From: Flavobacterium sp. YJ01
GTDB taxonomy: Bacteria; Bacteroidota; Bacteroidia; Flavobacteriales; Flavobacteriaceae
Assembly (NCBI RefSeq): GCF_029320955.1
Contig: NZ_CP119757.1
Coordinates: 682,001 to 746,000, forward strand
Direction: 5' to 3'
DNA length: 64,000 bases
This document shows, in pieces, positions 8,845 through 17,715 of the stretch. The translations under genes and the position numbers were made by a program. How positions within the stretch are numbered: position 1 is the first letter of the stretch; every line of letters starts with the position of its first letter. Under the pieces are notes generated by a model. It ran no database searches, was not told the origin of the DNA, and worked only from the letters and a program-made list of their open reading frames with translations.

Positions 8845-10299
8845 TTAGTAACCAGGATTTTGAGCTGATAAGCCGTCTGCTTGTTTAATGAATGTCGCCG
8901 GAATAGGGAATAATTCATTTTTGCCTTCAGTAAATGTTTTTCCATCTACAGCAAAAGCTGCTTTCGCTTGACCTGTGCGCACTAAATCAAAAAATCTATC
9001 GTGTTCAAAAGCCATTTCTACTCTTCTTTCTTTCCAGATTGCAATTCTAACATCTGCTTGTGAAGCTGCTGGAGTATTTCCTAAACCTGCTCTGTTTCTA
9101 ATTTGATTCAATAAAGGAATAGCTTCTCCAGTTTGACCTAATTCGTTTAATGCTTCAGCTTTCATTAAGATCACTTCAGCAAATCTCAAATACTTAATAT
9201 CAACATCTGTTTCCCATGCATCTGTATACGCTGAAGAATACGCTTTATAGTTGTATCTTTCGTTTTCAACTGTATTTGGCACCACTCTTCCATCGTATAA
9301 AGTTGAACCTCTAAAAATGATTGTTGCTGCTTTTCTAACATCATTAGCTTCGTAAGCATTTACTAAACTTTGAGATGGTGTATTGAAACCCCAGCCCCAG
9401 CCACCAGTACCACGAGCGCCTTGTGTATTAGAATATCCTTCAATTCCTTTAGCAGGTATAGCTCCTTGAGCATAGATTTCGAAAATAGATTCAGAATCAA
9501 ATTTTCCACTTGCTCTAAACATAGAAGCATAATTAGCTACAAGAGAATAACCCGTTACTTTGTTAGCGTTATCAACAACTTGCTGCCATTTTTTCTGGTA
9601 CAAACTTACTTTTGCTAACAATGCATAAGCAGCACCTTTTGAAACTCTTGATTTTTCATTTGCAGAATAAGCAGTTTTTTCTGGTAATGCAGCGATTGCA
9701 TCAGCTAAATCGCTTTCAATAAATGCATAAACCTCAGGAGCAGTTTTACGTGTTAACTGCATAATTCTGTCAGCATCTGAACCTGGAACAGGTAAATGGT
9801 CTACAATTGGAACACCTCCGTAACATTTTACCAAAGTGAAATACATAAATGCTCTTAAAAACTTAGCTTCACCAGCTAGTCTGTTTCTTAAAGCTGCATC
9901 AACTTTATCCAATTTTGGAAGCATATTTAATGCCTGATTACATTTGTTGATTCCATCGTAATTAGCAATAAAAGTACTTTCTGCAGAAGGATTAGAAGCG
10001 TTGTAAGTCAAGGCGTCCAATACATCTTTATCTGTTCCAGTATCTCCAGGAGAAGAACCTTTGTCAGCATCATCAGAAGTGATACTTGAAAGACCAATCC
10101 ATCCAAAAGAAGTCATATCCCAATTTAAAAACTTATTGTAGATTGCTGTTACAAACTGAGCAGCTCCTGCTTCATTATTAAACAGTTCTGTATCGTCTGT
10201 CGAAATAGATTCTGTTTGATCTACATCTAGATAGTCGTCTGCACACCCCGTAAAAAACAATGATGATAATACAAACGTTGCTATATATATCTTTTTCAT
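8845..10299 (-). CDS. susD: SusD/RagB family starch-binding-like outer membrane lipoprotein
   Basis: A 484-residue lipoprotein with the signal ending FFTGCADD and the SusD-type start YLDVDQTES. The tetratricopeptide-rich SusD fold is visible: AKFLRAFMYFTLVKCYGGVP, KAAYALLAKVSLYQKKW, and the hallmark C-terminal block RFAEVILMKAEALNELG with ERRVEMAFEHDRFFDLVR. It binds glycan at the cell surface and acts as a lid on its SusC partner, encoded just 4 nt upstream. Its specificity cannot be read from sequence. Confidence 0.95.
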   Translation of the reverse strand: MKKIYIATFVLSSLFFTGCADDYLDVDQTESISTDDTELFNNEAGAAQFVTAIYNKFLNWDMTSFGWIGLSSITSDDADKGSSPGDTGTDKDVLDALTYNASNPSAESTFIANYDGINKCNQALNMLPKLDKVDAALRNRLAGEAKFLRAFMYFTLVKCYGGVPIVDHLPVPGSDADRIMQLTRKTAPEVYAFIESDLADAIAALPEKTAYSANEKSRVSKGAAYALLAKVSLYQKKWQQVVDNANKVTGYSLVANYASMFRASGKFDSESIFEIYAQGAIPAKGIEGYSNTQGARGTGGWGWGFNTPSQSLVNAYEANDVRKAATIIFRGSTLYDGRVVPNTVENERYNYKAYSSAYTDAWETDVDIKYLRFAEVILMKAEALNELGQTGEAIPLLNQIRNRAGLGNTPAASQADVRIAIWKERRVEMAFEHDRFFDLVRTGQAKAAFAVDGKTFTEGKNELFPIPATFIKQADGLSAQNPGY

Positions 10300-10303
10300 A
10301 ATA

Positions 10304-13300
10304 TTAAAATTTTAAATTAGCACCAATTACAAATGATCTTAAAGTTGGATAAGCATCCAGCTCTACTCCCTGAGTTCCGTAAGGATTTCCGTCTCCATTT
10401 AACTCTGGAGAAAATCCTGAGAATTTTTGTGTAATAAATGGGTTAATTGCATTTATGTAAATTCTACATGCATTTACAAATCCATCTCCTTGTAATGGTA
10501 ATTTGTAACCTAAAGTAATGTTGTTAACTCTAAAGAAATCACCAGACTCTAGGTAGTATGTAGAAGCAACTGGTACTTGATTAAATGGTGCAGGATTTGA
10601 AGCCGTTGTATTGTTTAACGTCCAGAAATCTGTAGCAAGAGAGTTTTCAATGTTTTCACCAGAGAAACGCTGTGCTTTTTTACCGTTATACACTTTTGCT
10701 CCAGAAGTACCATATCCATCAACAGAGAAATCAAAGTTTTTGTAAACAAATCCTAAAGAAACTCCATAGTTAGATTTTGGTAAACTTGAACCAACATATT
10801 TTTTATCAGCTGTAGCGCTTAATGCATCTTGAGTTACTTTATCTCCTGCTGCATTATAGTATAACATTTGTCCATTTGCAGGATCAAAACCAGCATATTC
10901 ATAGATGTAGAAACTTCCTAATGGCTGACCTACAGTTGTATTGTCAAGTAATTTTGTGTCTTGACCATTTCCTAATCCACCACCAATAACTGGAGATAGT
11001 ACTACATTTTTCAAACCTGTAAGTTCGTTTTTGTTGTTAGAAAAGTTACCACCGATATAGTAGCTAAAGTTTTCTCCAATTTTGTCATCCCAACGTAATG
11101 AAATCTCATAACCTTTGTTAGATACTTCTCCAACGTGAGCTGGTGATGCAGCTGTAATTCCAGATGTAAAATAAGGTTTTGTATTTAAAATTACGTTGTT
11201 TGTATTTTTGTCATACACATCAAAAGATCCTTTTAATCTGCTGTTTAAGAATTCAAAATCTAAACCTACAGAAGATTCTTCTGTAATCTCCCAAGATAAA
11301 CTTGGATCGATTTGTGATGTAATTGTAGTTCCATCAAGCAAGATAGAACCTCCTAAATATGCATTAAGTCCTGAAGTATATCCTTGACTATTAAGTGGTA
11401 CATTTTGATTACCTAATTTACCCCAGCTTCCTCTTAATTTCAATAAATTGATTCCTTTAGAGTCTGCTAAGAATTTTTCTTTAGAAATTACCCATCCAGC
11501 ACCAAGCGCAGGGAAAGTTCCCCAACGGTAGTCTTTTGCAAAGTTTGAAGATCCGTCACGTCTAACAGTTCCAGTAAATAAATATCTATCTAATAATTTA
11601 TATTGGAAACGACCTAAGTAAGAAGCTAATTTAGTTTCGTTAAAAACCTCATCTTTATAACTTACTATGTTTGTAGCATATTCATTATCCTTAAGAGCCC
11701 AGTAATTAGAATCTGAATTTACATTCTTTCTAACTATTGTCAATTTTTCTCTTGCACCCTTAACGTATGTTTCAACACCCGCGGTAACTTCCACATCGTG
11801 AATTTCGTTAAATACTTTATTGTAAGTCAAGTAGTTTGACAAACTCCAGTTATAATATTCTTCTCTTCCTTTTGTTAATGAATTGATATTTGCATTAGGA
11901 AATAATTGCTCATATTCACTAGCCTGTCTGTCAGGATTTGCTGCTACCCAAATATTTTTAGTATCGCTGTAGTTATAATTTTTCCAAGTATAATACTCAC
12001 CATTATATTGAGATGTGAATTTTAAAGAAGGTAAAATTTCATAATCTAATTTTAGACCTCCTTGCAATGTAATACTGCGCTGTTGTTCGTCGAAGAAATC
12101 CAACTGAGCCACTGGGTTTCCAACGTTATTAATTGCAGATCCTGTTTCACTTGCAAAACCATTGTCACCAACACGTGCAACTCCATATTTTCCATCAGGA
12201 AAAAACACTGGAACTACAGGAGATTGTTTGTAAGCATTTGTAAAAGCTGACAAAGGTTTTGGAGTTGATTTTGTAGACGTTAAACTGAAGTTTTGAGTTA
12301 ATGTCAGTTTTTTAGAAATCTTGTATTCATTATTGTTTCTAAAAGTAGTACGTCCGAAATCTAAACCGTTTAAAACAGCTTTTTCTTCATAATTACCTAA
12401 ACTGAAAAAGTATTTTACACTTTCCGTTGCTCCAGAAACAGATACGTTATTTTGAGTATAACTTCCTGTTCTTGTAATTTCGTCAAACCAATCTGTATTA
12501 ACAGGCTGATCTTGAGAGTAAGTTGTTGATTGTAAAGCTGAATTAGTGTAGTGAGCATATTTATTACTACCAGCCATTTTTACTCTTTTCAGCGGCGTTC
12601 TTACACCACCAAAGCTTTCAACTTCTACAGAAACTTTATCACCTTTACCTTTTTTAGTTGTAATAATGATAACCCCGTTTGCTGCTCTTGTACCATAAAT
12701 AGCTAATGCAGAGGCATCTTTTAAGATATCATAAGAAGTAATATCATTAGCATTAATATTATTGATGTTTTCTGTTGCCATACCATCAACAATATATAAT
12801 GGAGATCTACCTCCTAAAGCAGTACCTAAACCTCTAATTACTACAGAAGGTGTACTTCCTGGTAAATCTGAAGCAGTTACTTGCACCCCAGCAGCTTTAC
12901 CTTGAATAGCTTGAGAAGCATTAATAACTTTAGTTTTTGTGATATCTTCTGCTTTTATAGAAGAAATTGCAGTAGTATTATCTACCTTTTTTCTAGTACC
13001 ATAACCAATAACTACTACTTCTTTTAAAGCGGTATCACCCGATTCTTTTAAAGTAATTGTCATTGCTCCTGCCGTTGCTGGTACAGAAACAGAGTCAAAA
13101 CCAAGCATGGAGATTTTTAAGGTCTCTCCAACTTTAGCATTAATGGTAAAATTACCATCAAAGTCGGCATCAGCAGAAGTTCTAGATTCTGAAGCACTAA
13201 TAATAGCACCCGGAACACCCATTCCACTACTGTCTAATACTTTCCCTTTAATTACTTGTGCCTGCCCCATCATATATGTAGGCAGCAACAAGAGTGCTAA

Positions 13301-13324
13301 AAAGCTAAAAATAAAATTTTTCAT
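10304..13324 (-). CDS. susC: SusC/RagA TonB-dependent outer membrane transporter
   Basis: A 1006-residue outer membrane porin with a signal peptide (ending MMGQ). Residues about 22-95 form the CarboxypepD_reg-like extension (IKGKVLDSSGMGVPGA), followed by the TonB box/plug: VVIGYGTRKK, DASQAIQGKAAGVQ-type plug start, PSVVIRGLG, PLYIVDGM, ILKDASALAIYGTRAANGVI. The rest is a 22-strand barrel ending in the aromatic FVIGANLKF. It imports oligosaccharides using the TonB-ExbBD proton motive force. It is the first structural gene of the PUL and lies downstream of the LuxR-type regulator in the same direction. Confidence 0.96.
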   Translation of the reverse strand: MKNFIFSFLALLLLPTYMMGQAQVIKGKVLDSSGMGVPGAIISASESRTSADADFDGNFTINAKVGETLKISMLGFDSVSVPATAGAMTITLKESGDTALKEVVVIGYGTRKKVDNTTAISSIKAEDITKTKVINASQAIQGKAAGVQVTASDLPGSTPSVVIRGLGTALGGRSPLYIVDGMATENINNINANDITSYDILKDASALAIYGTRAANGVIIITTKKGKGDKVSVEVESFGGVRTPLKRVKMAGSNKYAHYTNSALQSTTYSQDQPVNTDWFDEITRTGSYTQNNVSVSGATESVKYFFSLGNYEEKAVLNGLDFGRTTFRNNNEYKISKKLTLTQNFSLTSTKSTPKPLSAFTNAYKQSPVVPVFFPDGKYGVARVGDNGFASETGSAINNVGNPVAQLDFFDEQQRSITLQGGLKLDYEILPSLKFTSQYNGEYYTWKNYNYSDTKNIWVAANPDRQASEYEQLFPNANINSLTKGREEYYNWSLSNYLTYNKVFNEIHDVEVTAGVETYVKGAREKLTIVRKNVNSDSNYWALKDNEYATNIVSYKDEVFNETKLASYLGRFQYKLLDRYLFTGTVRRDGSSNFAKDYRWGTFPALGAGWVISKEKFLADSKGINLLKLRGSWGKLGNQNVPLNSQGYTSGLNAYLGGSILLDGTTITSQIDPSLSWEITEESSVGLDFEFLNSRLKGSFDVYDKNTNNVILNTKPYFTSGITAASPAHVGEVSNKGYEISLRWDDKIGENFSYYIGGNFSNNKNELTGLKNVVLSPVIGGGLGNGQDTKLLDNTTVGQPLGSFYIYEYAGFDPANGQMLYYNAAGDKVTQDALSATADKKYVGSSLPKSNYGVSLGFVYKNFDFSVDGYGTSGAKVYNGKKAQRFSGENIENSLATDFWTLNNTTASNPAPFNQVPVASTYYLESGDFFRVNNITLGYKLPLQGDGFVNACRIYINAINPFITQKFSGFSPELNGDGNPYGTQGVELDAYPTLRSFVIGANLKF

Positions 13325-13354
13325 ACAGTACGTAATCGTTTAAGTTAGTAGAGC

Positions 13355-13401
13355 CAAATTAAACAATTACAACGTTGTAGTACATCAAATACCACTACAA
13401 C
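13355..13401 (-). promoter_or_regulatory. Probable susC promoter with an overlapping inverted repeat
   Basis: On the minus strand TTAATTTG (13355-13362) matches the Bacteroidota -7 element TAnnTTTG at seven of eight positions, with a TTTG (13386-13389) upstream as a -33 element. A perfect 8-bp inverted repeat, GTTGTAGT/ACTACAAC (13374-13381 and 13394-13401), overlaps the -33 region and could be an operator. Inference from sequence only. Confidence 0.45.
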
Positions 13402-13405
13402 ATAG

Positions 13406-13510
13406 CTACATCATTATGTTAAATTTTACATTTAAACAAATCAAAATCAACACTTTAAATATTAATAAAAATTATTTAACATATCATTATGATGTAGTAA
13501 TGATGTATGG
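13406..13510. promoter_or_regulatory. GATGTAG repeats between the regulator and susC
   Basis: CTACATCATTATG (13406-13418) is repeated in inverted form as CATTATGATGTAG (13485-13497) with one mismatch, and followed directly by TAATGATGTATGG (13498-13510). The spacing and the intergenic location next to a LuxR-type regulator gene suggest binding sites for that regulator. Confidence 0.45.
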
Positions 13511-13568
13511 TAATTATATAAAAAATGATATTGAAAAATACAAATTATGTAAAAAACAAAATCAAAAC

Positions 13569-16313
13569 TTACAGAGTTAATAAAAATTTCGACAAGTTTT
13601 CGTCTTGAGTGAGGTTTAATTTCTTTCTTAGACGATATCTATGCAGTTCTACACCTCTAAAAGAGATGTTCATCATAGGTGCAATTTCCTTAGAAGACAG
13701 GTTCATTTTAAGATAAACGCATAATTTAATATCTTTTGGAGTCAAGTGCGGATATTTCTTAGAAAGATTAATAATAAACTCGTTGTGAATTTGATTTAAA
13801 TTGGTTTCAAATATTTCCCACTCGTGTTTATTCACTTCATTAATCTTTATAGCTTTTTTGATTTCGTTTTTAAGTTTGCTGAAATCTTTCTCAGTTTCTA
13901 AAATTGTCTGAATTTTATCAATCATCTCTGTTTGTTTGGCAATTGACAATGATTTACCAGCGACCTCAGAAGATTTTGTTTGCAGTTCTAGTTCTAAAAT
14001 ATGTTTTTCGTATTCCTGAATATTAAGTTCATTCTCTTTTTTCAATTCCATTTCTAGAATCTCTCTCTGATGTTTTAATTCTTCTGCCTGTAGTTTTAAT
14101 TTTTGCATATAACGAAGTTTATTCCATTTATAGTAAAAGAATAAAACGGCACCAATAATTAGCAAATAAAGAAGGATCATCCAAAAAGAAAAATACCAAG
14201 GTTCGGCAACTTTAAACTTATAAGATAAAACTTTGTCGTAAGTTGCACCATCGTGTTTAAATATCTGTACCGAATGATAACCGCTACTTAAATTGTTCAA
14301 AATTATTAATCCATCAGAAATTGGAACAAATTCTTTACTCTTATCTAGTTTATAAAACAAATTAGGCTTACTAGCTCCATAAATTCCAGAAATAACATTA
14401 ATCTTTAATTCGGTATTGAATTTTATTTTTGATTCATTCGGAATTAAAACATCATTACTAAAAGCTTCTAATTCAACTTTCGAATTTTGCTTATTTTCAT
14501 ACTGAAGTTTTAAAGAAATAAATCCGTCATCGAGATTAAACAAATAATCATTTGCTGTTTTAAAAATTCTCAAATTTTCATTGATCAATTTTCCCTTATA
14601 ATATTTTTCCTGAATAATATTCCAAATAAATTTGTTGCCTTCTGCATAAATATGATATAAGATTCCGTTTTGTAAAACCATAAAATGATCCTCATCTATA
14701 GAAACGATATCTGTTACATTTTTAAAACTTGCATTAAATAAATCATTTTCTTCTAGTTTATTAGAAATTGAATTATAAGTATACCAAACATTATTAATTA
14801 GAAAGAGAATTTCTTTTCTAAACTCAAAAATCTTTATTCCAAAATCGTTTTTGATTTTACTTTGTTGCGTAACATTTTCAACTTTTAAAGTATTATAATT
14901 ATCATCTAATAAAACACGATACAATCCACGATAATTGTCTGCTGCCCAAATTTCATTCTTTTTATTCTGGGCAACATATTTAATAGGCTTTGCAAGATCC
15001 TTAATTATTTTATAATGAGACAAATTGGAAGGATCATCGTAAACTAAAATACCGCTGTAAGTAGATTGAAAATAAGTATTGTTTATGCTACTTTTTGACA
15101 TATTCCAACCACCACTAACTCCATTGATTTTAGTTAAAGTATTATTCTCATATGAAAATGTACCATCATTATGACCTATTATATATTTTCCTTCAATTAG
15201 TGAAATATTCCAACCCTGCCCTTGCGTATTAGACATCATATTAAATTTTCCGGCACTATATTCGAAAATACCATGATTTGAAGCAATCAAATAGCCTTTA
15301 TTAATTGTTGCAACGGCATAAACAGAGCCTAAAATACCCGAATTGTCATAAAAGAAAGAAATTGGAGAATTGACCTCAACATGCGCGATACCATTATCGA
15401 GACCAACCCAAAGATCATCTTCCTTATCAAATCCTAAACTCAAAACCGAGTTATTCATTAAAACATTGTCACGTTCGATGTTTTTATAAGAATTGGTTTT
15501 TAAATCTAAAATGATAATACCGCGATTTCCAGTTCCGACAATCAGTTTTTCTCCTTTAATAAATCTTGCAACATTTATTGTTGCAGATTTTAGCATCTCA
15601 TTTATCGGATTGTCCCAACTTTTTAAACGATTTTGATCCACAACAAAAACACCTTTTTTCTGTGTAAAAATGTATGTTTTGTTCTGATATTTTTCGATAG
15701 CATGGACAACAGTCTTTTTTAATACATCCCAACCTTTTGGATTGGCAATGTGTTTATCTTTCATTCTAAAAATTCCATCTTGAACAGAAGCAACATATAA
15801 ATTTTGATCTACTGCAAAACAGTATGAAATAAGAAACGGAAATTTAATTTTCTTAATTGATTTTCCGTTATAAATAAAAACATCATTGAAAGATTGAAAA
15901 TATAACGAACCATTAAATCTGAAAATTTTCCAGATTTCTTCATTATCTTTTTCATCAAACAATCTTAGATTTTTAGTTATCGAAACATAATGCATTGTTC
16001 CATCTTTTCTATACCAATAACCAAATTCTTTATAAGAACCTGAATAGATTTTATCGCCTTCAATTAAAATTGAGCGAATAATAGTTTTGTTTGGAAGTGT
16101 ATATTTTTCCCATTTTACTCCATCGTAACGAAGTAAATAATGATTATTGGCAAAGTACATGGCATCATCTTTTCCTTGCACGACATTCCAAATTTGATTA
16201 TCACCTTGATAATCTGATTTGCTGTAATTTTCGACAAATGGAAGTAATTCTTGTGCTTGAAGCTGTAAAGCAATGAAAAAGAAGAAAAGAGATTTTAAAA
16301 GTATCGATTTCAA
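13569..16313 (-). CDS. Membrane-spanning PUL regulator: periplasmic propeller, Y_Y_Y domain, cytoplasmic LuxR-type HTH
   Basis: A 914-residue protein. It has a signal peptide (ending LQAQ), then about 600 residues of two-component-regulator propeller repeats (DDLWVGLDNGIAHV, NEIWAADNYRGLYR), a Y_Y_Y-like domain (about 610-690, ending YKFKVAEPWYFS), one transmembrane helix (near 700-720), a coiled coil (KLQAEELKHQREILEMELK) and a C-terminal LuxR-type HTH (about 850-914; LTPKDIKLCVYLKMNLSSKEIAPMM region). There is no histidine kinase or receiver domain, so it is a one-component sensor that must act from the membrane. It presumably senses the released glycan in the periplasm and activates susC, which begins 244 nt downstream past the repeats at 13406-13510. 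Confidence 0.87.
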   Translation of the reverse strand: MKSILLKSLFFFFIALQLQAQELLPFVENYSKSDYQGDNQIWNVVQGKDDAMYFANNHYLLRYDGVKWEKYTLPNKTIIRSILIEGDKIYSGSYKEFGYWYRKDGTMHYVSITKNLRLFDEKDNEEIWKIFRFNGSLYFQSFNDVFIYNGKSIKKIKFPFLISYCFAVDQNLYVASVQDGIFRMKDKHIANPKGWDVLKKTVVHAIEKYQNKTYIFTQKKGVFVVDQNRLKSWDNPINEMLKSATINVARFIKGEKLIVGTGNRGIIILDLKTNSYKNIERDNVLMNNSVLSLGFDKEDDLWVGLDNGIAHVEVNSPISFFYDNSGILGSVYAVATINKGYLIASNHGIFEYSAGKFNMMSNTQGQGWNISLIEGKYIIGHNDGTFSYENNTLTKINGVSGGWNMSKSSINNTYFQSTYSGILVYDDPSNLSHYKIIKDLAKPIKYVAQNKKNEIWAADNYRGLYRVLLDDNYNTLKVENVTQQSKIKNDFGIKIFEFRKEILFLINNVWYTYNSISNKLEENDLFNASFKNVTDIVSIDEDHFMVLQNGILYHIYAEGNKFIWNIIQEKYYKGKLINENLRIFKTANDYLFNLDDGFISLKLQYENKQNSKVELEAFSNDVLIPNESKIKFNTELKINVISGIYGASKPNLFYKLDKSKEFVPISDGLIILNNLSSGYHSVQIFKHDGATYDKVLSYKFKVAEPWYFSFWMILLYLLIIGAVLFFYYKWNKLRYMQKLKLQAEELKHQREILEMELKKENELNIQEYEKHILELELQTKSSEVAGKSLSIAKQTEMIDKIQTILETEKDFSKLKNEIKKAIKINEVNKHEWEIFETNLNQIHNEFIINLSKKYPHLTPKDIKLCVYLKMNLSSKEIAPMMNISFRGVELHRYRLRKKLNLTQDENLSKFLLTL

Positions 16314-16370
16314 GATATTTCGTTTTTAAATTCAAAGATACTGACAAAAAACTTAAACTAAAAGCATAAA

Positions 16371-16396
16371 AAAAGCTCCTAAATAAAGGAGCTTTC
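16371..16396 (-). terminator. Terminator of the pta-ackA transcript
   Basis: AGCTCCT and AGGAGCT pair around AAATAA; on the minus strand the stem runs into seven T. It closes pta-ackA just before the PUL regulator promoter region. Confidence 0.88.
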
Positions 16397-16417
16397 ATTA
16401 TATAAAATACGAATATT

Positions 16418-17602
16418 CTAATTATCAAGCAATTGATAAACCTGATTTGCAATTTCATATTCTTCGTCAGTTGGAACTACTAAGACTTTTACAATTGCAT
16501 TTGCTGAATTAATTTCTCTTAATTCTTTAGAACGAATTTGATTTTTTTCTTTGTCAATTTCGATTCCGAAATAATCCATATCTGTACAAATTAAGTTTCG
16601 CATGTAAGATGAATTTTCTCCAATTCCAGCTGTGAAAACAATAGCATCCAATCCGTTAAGAGCAGCTGTATAAGAACCAATAGTCTTTCTGATTCTGTAA
16701 GCGTTCATATGCAATGCTAGTTGACAATCTTTATTTCCTTTTTCTGCTTCTGCTTCAATATCACGCAAATCGCTGTAACCTGTAAGTCCAAGCATACCAC
16801 TTTGTTTTAGTAAAACTGCATTTACCTCATCTGGAGTGTAGCCTAAATTTTTAATCATATAAAAAACTACAGATTGGTCAATATCTCCAGCGCGAGTTCC
16901 CATAATTAACCCATTTGAAGGCGAAAATCCCATCGAAGTATCGATACATTTTCCGTCTTTAATAGCTGCCATACTACAGCCATTTCCTAAATGAATGGTA
17001 ATTATTTTGGAATTCTTTTCCAAATAACCAATTGCTTTTTCAGAAACATATTTATGACTTGTTCCATGAAAACCATAAACACGAACTTTATTTTCTGTTA
17101 AAAGATAATTTGGAATAGCATATTTATAAGCTACTTCTGGCATTGTTTGATGAAAAGCGGTATCAAAAACTGCAATTTGTTCTGCCGAACTGAAAATTTC
17201 TTCCGCTACGTTAATTCCTTCCAGATTTGCTGGATTATGAAGAGGCGCCAATTCAAAAAGTTGTTTGATTTTTGCTTTTACTTTCTCATCAATTTTTACT
17301 GTATCACTAAAATCACTTCCGCCATGTACTACACGATGTCCAACGGCCGCAATTTCTGAAGTAGATTTAATTACTCCTTTTTCAGGATCTAAAAGCATAT
17401 TTGCTACTTTCTGCAAACCTACTTTATGATTCGGGATTGGAAGTGTTTCTTCGCGCGAAGCTGCCGCTGTTTTAAAAGTAACATTTGATGTTTCTAAACC
17501 AATTCTATCAATCATTCCCGAGCAAATTACTTCGTTTTCTGGCATTACCATTAATTGATATTTAATTGAAGAACTTCCTGAGTTTATAATTAGTATTTTC
17601 AT
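16418..17602 (-). CDS. ackA: Acetate kinase
   Basis: A 394-residue protein of standard length. It carries the ASKHA-fold motifs of acetate kinase: NSGSSSIKYQL at the N-terminus, VVHGGSDF, FHGTSHKYV, the phosphate motif HLGNGCSMAAI, GLIMGTRAGDID and the adenosine motif FTAGIGENS. It interconverts acetyl phosphate and ADP with acetate and ATP in the cytoplasm, forming the overflow/acetate-assimilation pathway with Pta. It lies 113 nt downstream of pta in the same direction and shares its terminator. Confidence 0.97.
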   Translation of the reverse strand: MKILIINSGSSSIKYQLMVMPENEVICSGMIDRIGLETSNVTFKTAAASREETLPIPNHKVGLQKVANMLLDPEKGVIKSTSEIAAVGHRVVHGGSDFSDTVKIDEKVKAKIKQLFELAPLHNPANLEGINVAEEIFSSAEQIAVFDTAFHQTMPEVAYKYAIPNYLLTENKVRVYGFHGTSHKYVSEKAIGYLEKNSKIITIHLGNGCSMAAIKDGKCIDTSMGFSPSNGLIMGTRAGDIDQSVVFYMIKNLGYTPDEVNAVLLKQSGMLGLTGYSDLRDIEAEAEKGNKDCQLALHMNAYRIRKTIGSYTAALNGLDAIVFTAGIGENSSYMRNLICTDMDYFGIEIDKEKNQIRSKELREINSANAIVKVLVVPTDEEYEIANQVYQLLDN

Positions 17603-17715
17603 TTTTTTTAAAGGTGCTAAGATGCTAAAATTCTAAGGTTTTGAGTTTTTTTCTTAAGACTAATTTTATTTTTATAAAAGGAATTTATAATTGATCATTA
17701 ACAATTTACAACTAT

